DNA of 21,487 nucleotides from a virus: IMG/VR virus record IMGVR_UViG_3300023242_001143, positions 1 to 21,487 of that record; one strand, 5' to 3'. Shown piece by piece: positions 1 to 5,896 of this stretch (position 1 is its first letter; each line of letters starts with the position of its first letter). The notes under the pieces were generated by a model. It saw only the letters and a program-made list of their open reading frames with translations, ran no database searches and was not told where the DNA came from. The position numbers and the translations under genes were made by a program.

Positions 1-111
1 CCTTGCCCTGATACTGATGCTGATTTAGACGCTATCGGTGAACTGAACCAAGCGATTAGTATATTAAAAAACCACGGTGCTTGTAAAGCGTCTGTTTCAA
101 ATGGTGGCTAA
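1..111 (+). CDS. 3' end of an unknown cassette gene (truncated by window edge)
   Basis: An open frame from base 1 encodes 36 residues ending in ...KASVSNGG, with the TAA stop lying inside the GCTAAC core of the first attC site. The visible part has a short amphipathic stretch around LDAIGELNQAISILKNHG. I do not recognise the family. The same stop-in-core arrangement occurs in the cassettes ending at 1298, 3182 and 6267, supporting this as a real cassette gene. The start codon is outside the window. Confidence 0.6.
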   Translation, partial: PCPDTDADLDAIGELNQAISILKNHGACKASVSNGG

Positions 112-235
112 CGGTTTGCAGCTAAACGAGGTGGCAAATTTCGGAAAGATAAATTTTCCGTTACCGCTAAAATTGATGCGATAGATAAACTTGATTAATA
201 CACATATTTTGCCATCTTGTTTAACTGCTGTTAGC
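107..235 (+). repeat. attC-like site 1
   Basis: The 5' core GGCTAAC (107-112) and 3' core GTTAGC (230-235) flank arms gcagctaaacgaggtggcaa and the near-complement of ttgccatcttgtttaactgc. The total length is 129 bp. The loop contains the aacttgat motif shared with other sites in the array. Confidence 0.8.
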
Positions 236-298
236 AGATTTTGGCTTTATTTATAAAAACTAAAACCTCGATTGTATAGGTCAAATCTAATTTACATT

Positions 299-517
299 AT
301 GGAAAATTCATTTTATGACAGACTTCTAATTGAAGCACAGGAATTAGCAACTAAAACAAATGGACTTAACGATTTTATGCGTACACAACCATTTGTTGAT
401 TTAGACCGACAAAACAAAGATTTACTCTACAAACAATCAAGATTGATGAACCAGTATTTGCAGGTTTTAGGTCAAAGATTGGAAATTTTAGGAGATAAGT
501 TTTCTTTTAAAAAGTAA
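299..517 (+). CDS. crAss001_48-related small phage protein
   Basis: This 72-residue protein is mostly helical, with the pattern F.DL..Q...LL..Q...M..YLQVLGQRLEIL. I recognise this as the small phage family named after crAss001_48, which is common in Bacteroidota phages and of unknown biochemical role. The ATG at 299 is chosen over a TTG at 272 because family members start shortly before the first helix and because the upstream extension is part of the non-coding cassette leader. It is the sole gene of its cassette, whose first bases GTTAGCAGAT pair exactly with ATCTGCTAAC at its end. Function is unknown. The family call is from sequence pattern only. Confidence 0.75.
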   Translation: MENSFYDRLLIEAQELATKTNGLNDFMRTQPFVDLDRQNKDLLYKQSRLMNQYLQVLGQRLEILGDKFSFKK

Positions 518-555
518 TTTATTGGTGGTAGTTCTACGGTTCTACCGCCATATCT

Positions 556-685
556 GCTAACGGGCAAGCATTGGCGATGTTGGGGATTAGAAAGCACAAA
601 TGTTCAAATTATTACAAATGAAAGTAGAAAGCACAAAAGCCGAAATTAAGTACATCAGCCCCAATATTGCCAATGCAATGTTAGC
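556..685 (+). repeat. attC-like site 2
   Basis: The 5' core GCTAAC (556-561) and 3' core GTTAGC (680-685) span 130 bp. The arm gcattggcgatgttgggg pairs with the downstream ccccaatattgccaatgc with few mismatches. The 3' arm contains the ATG (678-680) used by the next gene. Confidence 0.85.
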
Positions 686-1298
686 TGATGTGCTATCGTT
701 GGAGGATTTGGATAAAGAAATTTGGAAAGATATAATTGGATTTGATGGTTCTCATTCAGTATCAAATTTCGGTCGAGTAAAAAGAGAACAACGCTATGAT
801 ACAATTGGAAGACTATTAAAAACTAAAATTCTAAAAAGAACCTATTGCATTGGCCCGGACGGATTTTTAGATAACGCAAAAGTAACTTTTGGAGCAGATG
901 GTAAAGTAAAAACTAAAGCAGTTTCGTTGTTGGTTGCAGAAGCATTTATTGGTGAAATACCTAAAGGGATGTGCGTTGTGCATTTAGATAAAAATATAAG
1001 AAACGACACGTTAGAAAATCTAAAAATCACAACTTATTCCGAAAGCTTAAAAAGAGATTATTCTCAATATAATAAATACGATTTGGGATTTGGAACAAAA
1101 GGAAATGAAGGTAGAAACAAATTTGTCGAACAGTTAGATTTAGAAGGAAATGTTATTGCTGAATATGAAAGCATTGGAGAAATTGTAAAAAAGTTTGGGT
1201 TTAAAAAATCTGTGATTTCGGCACAATGTAATAATAGATATAATAAACCTCACTATACGGCTTATGGTTCACGGTGGCGTTTTAAGCATATTAGCTAA
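678..1298 (+). CDS. NUMOD4-HNH homing endonuclease with C-terminal NUMOD1
   Basis: This is a predicted site-specific DNA endonuclease of the phage homing type. From the ATG at 678 it is 206 residues. A NUMOD4 motif (EIWKDIIGFDG..SVSNFGRVKR) sits at about 14-37. An HNH core with VVHLDKNIRNDTLENL is near 100-117; it has the usual H, N and ENL positions, but the residue before the histidine is V. A NUMOD1 DNA-binding repeat (VEQLDLEGNVIAEYESIGEIVKKFGF) is at about 150-176. The frame is open back to an ATG at 600, but 600-677 lies inside attC site 2, so 678 (ATG overlapping GTTAGC) is more likely. The stop TAA is in the next GCTAAC core. It is unusual in being packaged as an integron-like cassette rather than in an intron or between phage genes. 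Confidence 0.85.
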   Translation: MLADVLSLEDLDKEIWKDIIGFDGSHSVSNFGRVKREQRYDTIGRLLKTKILKRTYCIGPDGFLDNAKVTFGADGKVKTKAVSLLVAEAFIGEIPKGMCVVHLDKNIRNDTLENLKITTYSESLKRDYSQYNKYDLGFGTKGNEGRNKFVEQLDLEGNVIAEYESIGEIVKKFGFKKSVISAQCNNRYNKPHYTAYGSRWRFKHIS

Positions 1299-1423
1299 CG
1301 TATTGGTGCTATACGATGTGGCGGATTTCTACCACAAAACTTGATACGAAGCACCAAGTTTGAATTTAAAATAAATATTTAACCGAAGCACGTCACCCGC
1401 CATATTGTATAGCACTTGTTAGC
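1294..1423 (+). repeat. attC-like site 3
   Basis: The 5' core GCTAAC (1294-1299) and 3' core GTTAGC (1418-1423) span 130 bp. Arms ggtgctatacgatgtggcgg and ccgccatattgtatagcac are almost fully complementary. The loop includes accacaaaacttgat.cgaag, similar to sites 4 and 5. Confidence 0.87.
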
Positions 1424-1452
1424 GGATGCCCTTCTTCACAAATCAAAATAAG

Positions 1453-1782
1453 ATGACAATAGAAAAATTTATTCAAAACACGTTCAAAGAAGAACACGGT
1501 TACTGTTACAGACCAAAAATAGTATGTAACGATGGTTTTAATATGTCTGTTCAAGGTTCAGCAGGGCATTATTGCAACCCAAGAAAAACGCAAGATTGGT
1601 ATAACTCCTTGGAAATTGGTTTTCCAAGCCATGAGGAATCTTTGATTAATCAATACGCTGAAATTGAATACGATTGGACTAAAACTGTCTATGGCTATGT
1701 GCCAATAGATACTATTCAAGAAGTAATTACAAAACACGGCGGTATTAATGCCGAAGAAACTTTCAAGGTTGCAGTTTCTTAG
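1453..1782 (+). CDS. hypothetical cassette protein
   Basis: The 109-residue protein starts MTIEKFIQNTFKEEHGYCYRP. The ATG at 1453 is preferred over 1426 because several other cassettes share the same leader layout (GTTA core, then ggctt..cacaaat, then an A-rich stretch, then ATG). It is rich in aromatic residues (YCYRP, HYCNPRKTQDWY, EIEYDWTKTVYGYVP) and acidic, with no membrane segment or signal peptide. I do not recognise a family. It is alone in its cassette, and its stop lies a few bases before the attC 5' core. Confidence 0.6.
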   Translation: MTIEKFIQNTFKEEHGYCYRPKIVCNDGFNMSVQGSAGHYCNPRKTQDWYNSLEIGFPSHEESLINQYAEIEYDWTKTVYGYVPIDTIQEVITKHGGINAEETFKVAVS

Positions 1783-1789
1783 AGTTTCT

Positions 1790-1922
1790 GCTAACGTCCC
1801 GTGGCTTTATTTCAGTTGCGAAGTTCGGGACTGCATATTTTCGGAAACCACTAAACTTGATGCGAAACGTGAACGTGATTAAACCAATAAACTCGCAATT
1901 TAATAAAACCGCTGTTATGTGC
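1790..1922 (+). repeat. attC-like site 4
   Basis: The 5' core is GCTAAC (1790-1795) and the 3' core is GTTATGTGC (1914-1922), so the outer bases of the two cores do not match each other. The arms gtggctttatttcagttgcga and tcgcaatttaataaaaccgc are complementary. The loop has ccactaaacttgatgcga. Length is 133 bp. Confidence 0.85.
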
Positions 1923-1961
1923 TGGGCGGATTATCAGCACTAAATTTAATTTGAAATAAAA

Positions 1962-2216
1962 ATGAGTTACAAACCAACATTGATTATTAGAAAAAATGAT
2001 TTAAACAAAGCACTGCCAATTTTAGAGCAAGAGCAATATAGTTTAGATGAAGATGTCGCAAAAGTTGCCGAGTACCTTTTAGAGGTTAGTAAATATGATA
2101 CAAAAAAGTTTGATGATTTAGATTTAGTGCTTTGTTCACCTGAATTTTCGTCATTTAATAGATTAGTTCGTGAACGGCTTTCAGAACTAAAAGTTGATTA
2201 TAGGGAAAATTGGTAG
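1962..2216 (+). CDS. hypothetical cassette protein
   Basis: The 84-residue, charged and predicted mostly helical protein begins MSYKPTLIIRKNDLNKALPI and ends in KVDYRENW. There is no signal peptide or membrane helix. I do not recognise the family. It is preceded by an A-rich leader (ttgaaataaaa) typical of genes without a Shine-Dalgarno site. Its cassette starts GTTATGTGC and ends GCACATAAC, an exact 9-bp reciprocal pair. Confidence 0.6.
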   Translation: MSYKPTLIIRKNDLNKALPILEQEQYSLDEDVAKVAEYLLEVSKYDTKKFDDLDLVLCSPEFSSFNRLVRERLSELKVDYRENW

Positions 2217-2220
2217 CCTT

Positions 2221-2357
2221 GCACATAACGTTTCGCAGATAGGTAATGTGGCGGATTTTGGAATACAAAACTTTATACAGCCACTAAACTTGATTTGAAA
2301 AACTAAACTTAATATTAACCGAGAACTCCGCCATATAGCCTATGTGCTGTTATAGGT
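2221..2357 (+). repeat. attC-like site 5
   Basis: The 5' core GCACATAAC (2221-2229) belongs to the cassette on the left. The 3' core GTTATAGGT (2349-2357) belongs to the cassette on the right. The arms gcagataggtaatgtggcgg and ccgccatatagcctatgtgc pair. The loop carries ccactaaacttgat. Length is 137 bp. Confidence 0.87.
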
Positions 2358-2382
2358 AGGGCTTCTCACAAATCTAAAAAAT

Positions 2383-2526
2383 ATGTACTGGTACTGGATA
2401 CACGTTTACAACTACGAACAACCGCTCGGAAGTTTTTATACCGATAAATCAAAACGAGAAGATGTTGTTAAAGAAATCAATGAAAAACACGGACAAGGTA
2501 AATGGACAAGGTTTACCTCCGAATAG
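2383..2526 (+). CDS. very small hypothetical cassette protein
   Basis: A 47-residue frame, MYWYWIHVYNYEQPLGSFYT..., ends ...GKWTRFTSE with TAG at 2524. It sits exactly where a cassette gene is expected, 25 nt after the 3' core GTTATAGGT and 12 nt before the next 5' core ACCTATAAC. It has the usual ctcacaaat plus A-rich leader. The N-terminus is aromatic (YWYWIHVYNYE) and the C-terminal half is basic. No family is recognised. Reading-frame length alone would not support it; the cassette position does. Confidence 0.55.
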   Translation: MYWYWIHVYNYEQPLGSFYTDKSKREDVVKEINEKHGQGKWTRFTSE

Positions 2527-2538
2527 CATTTTAGCCTT

Positions 2539-2670
2539 ACCTATAACGAGATTTGGCTTTACGCAGGTGGGGCTAAATAGCACAGAACTTTCAACCTGCA
2601 CAAATGATTATTAAAAGCACCTAAGCTGGGTTTAACCGCTAACCCCCACTTGCGTAAAGCCAATGTTAGC
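2539..2670 (+). repeat. attC-like site 6
   Basis: The 5' core ACCTATAAC (2539-2547) and 3' core GTTAGC (2665-2670) span 132 bp. The arms atttggctttacgcaggtgg and ccacttgcgtaaagccaat are nearly perfect complements, the clearest hairpin arms in the array. Confidence 0.87.
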
Positions 2671-2881
2671 ATCAGTTTTTATTATGAGTTGTTCAAATGA
2701 AATTAAAGTAGGGACTATTGAATGTGGGAATATTCAAATTCCGAATTACAGTTACAGTTTTAAAGATGGCAAATGTTATCAAGATGGGCAGTTAATTGGA
2801 AATGTTGTGTTTTCGGACGAAAAAATAATACAAGTAGAGTTGTCAAACGAGACTATTCGCACACTTGTTAGGTTGCACTAA
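2663..2881 (+). CDS. hypothetical cassette protein, possible short lipoprotein
   Basis: The 72-residue protein begins MLASVFIMSCSNEIKVG and continues as a probably beta-rich domain (YSYSFKDGKCYQDGQLIGNVV). The VFIMSC stretch resembles a lipobox, but the hydrophobic run is short and lacks N-terminal basic residues, so secretion is doubtful. The ATG at 2663 overlaps the attC 3' core (ATGTTAGC). An internal ATG at 2684 (MSCSNEIK) is the alternative start. The cassette's first and last bases are complementary over about 16 bp with one mismatch. Family unknown. Confidence 0.55.
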   Translation: MLASVFIMSCSNEIKVGTIECGNIQIPNYSYSFKDGKCYQDGQLIGNVVFSDEKIIQVELSNETIRTLVRLH

Positions 2882-2888
2882 AACTGGT

Positions 2889-3019
2889 GCTAACGTCCGA
2901 TGGCTTTGCTTTCGGGCAGGATTTTAACCACTAAAGTAAATTTGAAAAATGAAAGATGATATAACTACAAATGTTCAATCGGAGCTATTCACCCTGCCTG
3001 ACGCAAAACTATTGTTAGC
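2889..3019 (+). repeat. attC-like site 7
   Basis: The 5' core GCTAAC (2889-2894) and 3' core GTTAGC (3014-3019) span 131 bp. The arms ggctttgctttcgggcagg and cctgcctgacgcaaaact pair. The loop includes an ATG at 2949 that opens the next gene, so the 3' arm is translated in that frame. Confidence 0.83.
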
Positions 3020-3182
3020 TGCTGGGCTTACTTGCAATAGCTGTAAACACCGTCAACGCCACCAATGTAATAGTAAGGTGTTTCAATATTGCGGTGTGCG
3101 TAAAAGCAACAAAACCAATAATGGATTGCTAAAAATTAAATGTAAAACCGCTGCTTGTCCGCTTCACCAGCCTTGCCGCTAA
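2949..3182 (+). CDS. cysteine-rich small protein (probable zinc-binding), starts inside attC
   Basis: The frame encodes 77 residues. The C-terminal part, TCNSCKHRQRHQCNSK..QYCGVRKSNKTNNG.LKIKCKTAACPLH, has eight cysteines and several histidines spaced like a small metal-binding module. I recall similar C-x2-C-K-H proteins in Bacteroidota phages, with no known function. No ATG occurs between the attC 3' core and the cysteine motif. The only ATG is at 2949, in the loop of attC site 7, and the first 27 residues read through the 3' arm. The stop TAA lies in the following GCTAAC core. Confidence 0.65.
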   Translation: MKDDITTNVQSELFTLPDAKLLLAAGLTCNSCKHRQRHQCNSKVFQYCGVRKSNKTNNGLLKIKCKTAACPLHQPCR

Positions 3183-3310
3183 CGGACGAGTATATGAAGC
3201 GGTGGCGATTAATAGCTGAAAGATTGCCGACACGCTTAAACTAAATTAAACAGCTAAAAGTGGTTAAATAGACGTACAACGCCACTGATTTATATACAAT
3301 GTGTGTGCGC
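3178..3310 (+). repeat. attC-like site 8 with atypical 3' core
   Basis: The 5' core is GCTAAC (3178-3183). The 3' core reads GTGTGTGCGC (3301-3310) instead of GTT-TGCGC. The arms gtatatgaagcggtggcg and cgccactgatttatatac are complementary. Length is 133 bp. Confidence 0.75.
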
Positions 3311-3318
3311 AGTTTATT

Positions 3319-3546
3319 ATGATGACAGCAAACGAAAAAGCAAATGATTTGGTAAACCAATACCGAAAAATATTGATGGACGAAGATACAGAGTGTGGAA
3401 ATGAAATACTTTGTACATTAATAGCGATTAAATCGGCTAAAATTACCTGCAATGAAATTATTGAGCACATTTCAAAAGGGGCTGATTATGGTGGGTACAA
3501 AGCAAGATACTGGAAAGATGTAATTAACGAGTTAGATGCTCTTTAA
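3319..3546 (+). CDS. small phage protein of the YWKDVINELDAL type
   Basis: The protein has 75 residues from MMTANEKANDLVNQYRKIL; a second ATG directly follows at 3322. The sequence is helical with a conserved-looking ending YWKDVINELDAL. The pattern (KA..LV..Y..IL, then I..K.A...C..II..I, then a final W..V..E...L) matches many small hypothetical proteins of Bacteroidota phages. It also resembles the cassette gene at 4620 (ending FWDNVVSEIDGL), suggesting two divergent members of one family in one array. Function is unknown. Confidence 0.65.
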   Translation: MMTANEKANDLVNQYRKILMDEDTECGNEILCTLIAIKSAKITCNEIIEHISKGADYGGYKARYWKDVINELDAL

Positions 3547-3549
3547 ATT

Positions 3550-3685
3550 GCGCACAACGGCAAAGTATATGAAAAGTAGGGGTATGAAAGCGGTTCAGTT
3601 TTCTGGAAGGTGTAACCCCTTAATTAACGGCAGTAAGTCTCGCTATAAGACTGGAACCCCTATTTTTTATTACATTGTTATATGT
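3550..3685 (+). repeat. attC-like site 9
   Basis: The 5' core GCGCACAAC (3550-3558) and 3' core GTTATATGT (3677-3685) span 136 bp. The outer arms (gtatatgaaaagtaggggt and acccctattttttattac) pair, and the loop holds further hairpins (gtaagtctcgctataagact). It is nearly identical to attC site 13. Confidence 0.85.
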
Positions 3686-3710
3686 AGTGCGGTTTAAAAA
3701 ACGAAAACTT

Positions 3711-4418
3711 ATGAAATATATGGGAAGTAAGAATAGATTAAGTAAAGAAATATTACCAATTATTCTAAAAGATAAAAAACTTAATCAATGGTATGTTGAG
3801 CCATTTGTAGGAGGTGCAAACTTGATTGATAAGGTACAAGGACATAGAATTGGTGCTGATGCAAATAAATACCTTATTGAGATGTGGAAAGGCTTACAAA
3901 ACAATTTAGAACGACCTTTAGAGATAACAAGAGAATTACACGCAGAAGCAAGAAATGAATACAATGATAGAAAATCTAATAAATTTACTGATTTTGAAAT
4001 TGGTTGGATTGGGTTTATGGCAAGTTTTAATGGTAGGTTTTTTGGTGGTGGGTATTCTGGAAAGCACAAAAATAGAGACTATGTAAATGAACAAATTAGA
4101 AACACAACAAAGCAATTACCTTACATAAAGACTATTGACTTTTATAATTGTGAATACCAAGATTTAGACATACCTGCTGAAAGCATAATTTATTGCGACA
4201 TACCCTATCAAGGAACTAAAGTTTATGATAGTAAATTAGTTTTCGATTATGATAAGTTTTGGCAATGGTGTAGAGATATGGCAAAAGATAATCACAAAGT
4301 ATTTGTAAGCGAATATAATGCTCCTGATGATTTTAAATGTATTTGGGAAAAAAAAGTTAAAGTTTCTATTAGACCAACTAAAACACTAAATAAAATCGAA
4401 AAACTTTTTACATTATAG
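3711..4418 (+). CDS. Dam-like DNA adenine N6-methyltransferase (DIPY variant)
   Basis: A 235-residue class I methyltransferase of the D12/Dam family, predicted to transfer a methyl group from S-adenosylmethionine to adenine N6 in DNA. It begins MKYMGSKNRL, the usual start of phage members (the YxGSK motif). The SAM-binding motif I is EPFVGGAN at about 30-37. The catalytic motif IV is DIPY at 163-166 (YCDIPYQGT), where most relatives have DPPY. The frame is open 36 nt further upstream, but the ATG at 3711 fits the family start. As a cassette in a phage it could serve protection from host restriction, which is inference. The attC after it appears damaged (4424-4467). Confidence 0.9.
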   Translation: MKYMGSKNRLSKEILPIILKDKKLNQWYVEPFVGGANLIDKVQGHRIGADANKYLIEMWKGLQNNLERPLEITRELHAEARNEYNDRKSNKFTDFEIGWIGFMASFNGRFFGGGYSGKHKNRDYVNEQIRNTTKQLPYIKTIDFYNCEYQDLDIPAESIIYCDIPYQGTKVYDSKLVFDYDKFWQWCRDMAKDNHKVFVSEYNAPDDFKCIWEKKVKVSIRPTKTLNKIEKLFTL

Positions 4419-4423
4419 TAAGT

Positions 4424-4467
4424 ACGTACAACCGCAACAGTGAGCGCCCTTTTTTATTGTTGCTAAC
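4424..4467 (+). repeat. degenerate or internally deleted attC remnant
   Basis: ACGTACAAC (4424-4432) is the expected 5' core of the methyltransferase cassette; its start GTTATATGT pairs with it through transitions. Only about 30 nt separate it from the next GCTAAC core at 4462. Between them gcaaca/tgttgc can pair around a T-rich stretch. A full attC arm pair is missing, so a deletion has probably removed most of one site and perhaps a cassette. Confidence 0.5.
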
Positions 4468-4595
4468 GTATGGTGGTATGGTGTCGTAGCGGATTAAAAA
4501 GCACGAACCTTTGAATAATAACATAACTTAATAAACAAAACGAATGATTGATTTAACCGAAAAGCCCGCCACTTCTTATACACGCTGTTAGTGGC
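4462..4595 (+). repeat. attC-like site 10
   Basis: The 5' core GCTAAC (4462-4467) and 3' core GTTAGTGGC (4587-4595) span 134 bp. The arms around ggtatggtgtcgtagcgg and ccgccacttcttatacacgc pair with mismatches. The loop has the shared gattgatttaaccgaaaag tail. Confidence 0.8.
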
Positions 4596-4619
4596 TGGGC
4601 TTATCACAAATTAAATAAT

Positions 4620-4874
4620 ATGAATGCAAAACAAAAAGCAACTGAGTTAATAAAAATATCTTTTGAAAAAATAGCCAATGCTTCAAATTATAAAGGAGTT
4701 CAAAAAGATGGTGGAAAATCATTTGGCGTTATTGAAAATTTATCAAAGAAAATAGCAAAAGATTATATCAAAATAATAGTTAAAGAAATTGATAACTTCG
4801 ATAGAACAGATGGATTTGTTCAAAAACAAATTGATTTTTGGGACAATGTTGTTTCGGAGATTGATGGTCTTTAG
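4620..4874 (+). CDS. small phage protein of the FWDNVVSEIDGL type
   Basis: The 84-residue, lysine-rich, helical protein begins MNAKQKATELIKISFEKI and ends IDFWDNVVSEIDGL. The layout (KA.ELI near the start, an alternating I/K helix, a final FW..V..EID.L) is that of a widespread small hypothetical family in Bacteroidota phages and parallels the cassette gene at 3319. It is preceded by the standard cassette leader (GTTAGTGGCTGGGCTTATC, then an A/T-rich stretch) and followed by the exact partner core GCCACTAAC. No function is known. Confidence 0.65.
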   Translation: MNAKQKATELIKISFEKIANASNYKGVQKDGGKSFGVIENLSKKIAKDYIKIIVKEIDNFDRTDGFVQKQIDFWDNVVSEIDGL

Positions 4875-4878
4875 CCTT

Positions 4879-5013
4879 GCCACTAACGTTTTGTGTATGG
4901 CAAGTAGCCGATTAAAGCACGGAATTAAGTAAATAAACAAATATTAATAATCAGGCAAATAGTTTTAAAAAGACCCGTAACACGGCTATTTGTTATACAT
5001 AGTGTTATAGGGC
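4879..5013 (+). repeat. attC-like site 11
   Basis: The 5' core GCCACTAAC (4879-4887) and 3' core GTTATAGGGC (5004-5013) span 135 bp. The arms gtgtatggcaagtagccg and cggctatttgttatacat pair. Confidence 0.85.
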
Positions 5014-5022
5014 GTTTTTATT

Positions 5023-5421
5023 ATGGTACTTGGATTTAAACCTCAATTTGTAGATAAAATTATTAAAGAAAAAAAGATGCACACTATTCGAGAGGATAAA
5101 AATAAACGATGGAAAGTGGGCAATGTCATTCATTTTGCGACTGGAATTAGAACTAAAAATTACAACCAATTTTATAAAAGCCGTTGTAAAAAAATAGACG
5201 AAATTGAAATAATATGGAACCATGCATTTAGGGCAGACTTCAATTCAAGTAGTTGCGTAATGATTGATGGTAAAGGATATTTTTCTGTAATTGTAAACGG
5301 AAGAAGATTAGGCTATTCACAAATATCACATTTAGCAAAAAATGATGGCTTTAATGGTGTAGAAGATTTTGCAGATTGGTTTAATGCAGATTTTACTGGA
5401 CGTTTAATCCACTGGTTCTAA
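5023..5421 (+). CDS. ASCH/PUA-like phage protein
   Basis: The 132-residue protein begins MVLGFKPQFVDKIIKEKKMHTIREDKNKRWKVGNVI. The motif K.HTIREDK..RWK.G..IHF.TG.RTK..... with later C..I..I.I matches small phage proteins that resemble ASCH-domain folds (PUA superfamily, often RNA- or nucleotide-related). The C-terminal half (GYSQISHLAKNDGFNGVEDFADWF) is typical of the same proteins. The biochemical role is not established. Its cassette starts GTTATAGGGC and ends GCCCTATAAC, an exact 10-bp reciprocal pair. Confidence in the fold assignment is moderate. Confidence 0.65.
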   Translation: MVLGFKPQFVDKIIKEKKMHTIREDKNKRWKVGNVIHFATGIRTKNYNQFYKSRCKKIDEIEIIWNHAFRADFNSSSCVMIDGKGYFSVIVNGRRLGYSQISHLAKNDGFNGVEDFADWFNADFTGRLIHWF

Positions 5422-5422
5422 T

Positions 5423-5546
5423 GCCCTATAACGGAATTGTGTATGGCAAGTGCCTTCACGAAATTTATAAATAAAAACTAAAGATAGAAATAATGGAAGA
5501 AACTAAACAAAAAGAAAATAAGGCATTTGCTATACACGGTGTTAGC
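5423..5546 (+). repeat. attC-like site 12
   Basis: The 5' core GCCCTATAAC (5423-5432) and 3' core GTTAGC (5541-5546) span 124 bp, the shortest in the array. The arms attgtgtatggcaagtgcctt and aaggcatttgctatacac pair. The loop holds the ATG (5493) of the next gene. Confidence 0.85.
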
Positions 5547-5714
5547 AAATCGTTTATTTGCGGTGTTGATTACGGAGATGGCAAATCGCAAGGAGCATTT
5601 ACTGTGTTTAAAAACGGTAAACTACATTGGTGTACAACTAAAGCTTGGAAGGCTAAACTATACCTATGGTGGTGTAAAGTGAAAGGAATTAAAATACTGA
5701 AAGAAGCAAATTAA
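5493..5714 (+). CDS. hypothetical cassette protein starting inside attC
   Basis: A 73-residue frame. The C-terminal 50 residues (ICGVDYGDGKSQGAFTVFKNGKLHW..., then a W/K-rich tail) look like a real small protein; VDYG.....G.FTVFKNG recalls the start of RNase H-like folds, but the sequence is too short to call. No ATG lies between the attC 3' core and this region, so translation most simply starts at ATG 5493 in the attC loop and reads through its 3' arm as ENKAFAIHGVSKS. The stop is a few bases before the next GCTAAC. Family unknown. Confidence 0.55.
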   Translation: MEETKQKENKAFAIHGVSKSFICGVDYGDGKSQGAFTVFKNGKLHWCTTKAWKAKLYLWWCKVKGIKILKEAN

Positions 5715-5719
5715 TGTTT

Positions 5720-5849
5720 GCTAACGTTTGTATATGAAAAGTAGGGGTATGAAAGCGGTTCAGTTTTCTGGAAGGTGCAACCCCTTAATTAATGGCAGTA
5801 AGTCTCGTTATAAGACTGAAACCCCTATTTTTTTATATACATTGTTAGC
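5720..5849 (+). repeat. attC-like site 13
   Basis: The 5' core GCTAAC (5720-5725) and 3' core GTTAGC (5844-5849) span 130 bp. The internal sequence differs from attC site 9 by about four transitions plus a small change in the T-rich stretch. The arms gtatatgaaaagtaggggt and acccctatttttttatatac pair. Confidence 0.87.
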
Positions 5850-5896
5850 AGTAATTTTATAGCTTTTTGTTGATTTCAACGATATGGTTAAAATAT

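Noticed and set aside
600-677. Upstream 26 codons of the homing endonuclease frame as real coding sequence
   Set aside because: This stretch is the loop and 3' arm of attC site 2, and the family's NUMOD4 begins shortly after the ATG at 678.
2663-2700. Confident lipoprotein signal peptide
   Set aside because: The hydrophobic segment is only about eight residues with no basic N-terminus, so the lipobox-like SC may be coincidental.
5466-5473. TATAAATA octamer in the attC site 12 loop as a cassette promoter
   Set aside because: A few such octamers are expected by chance in DNA this AT-rich, and no other attC loop has it at the same place.
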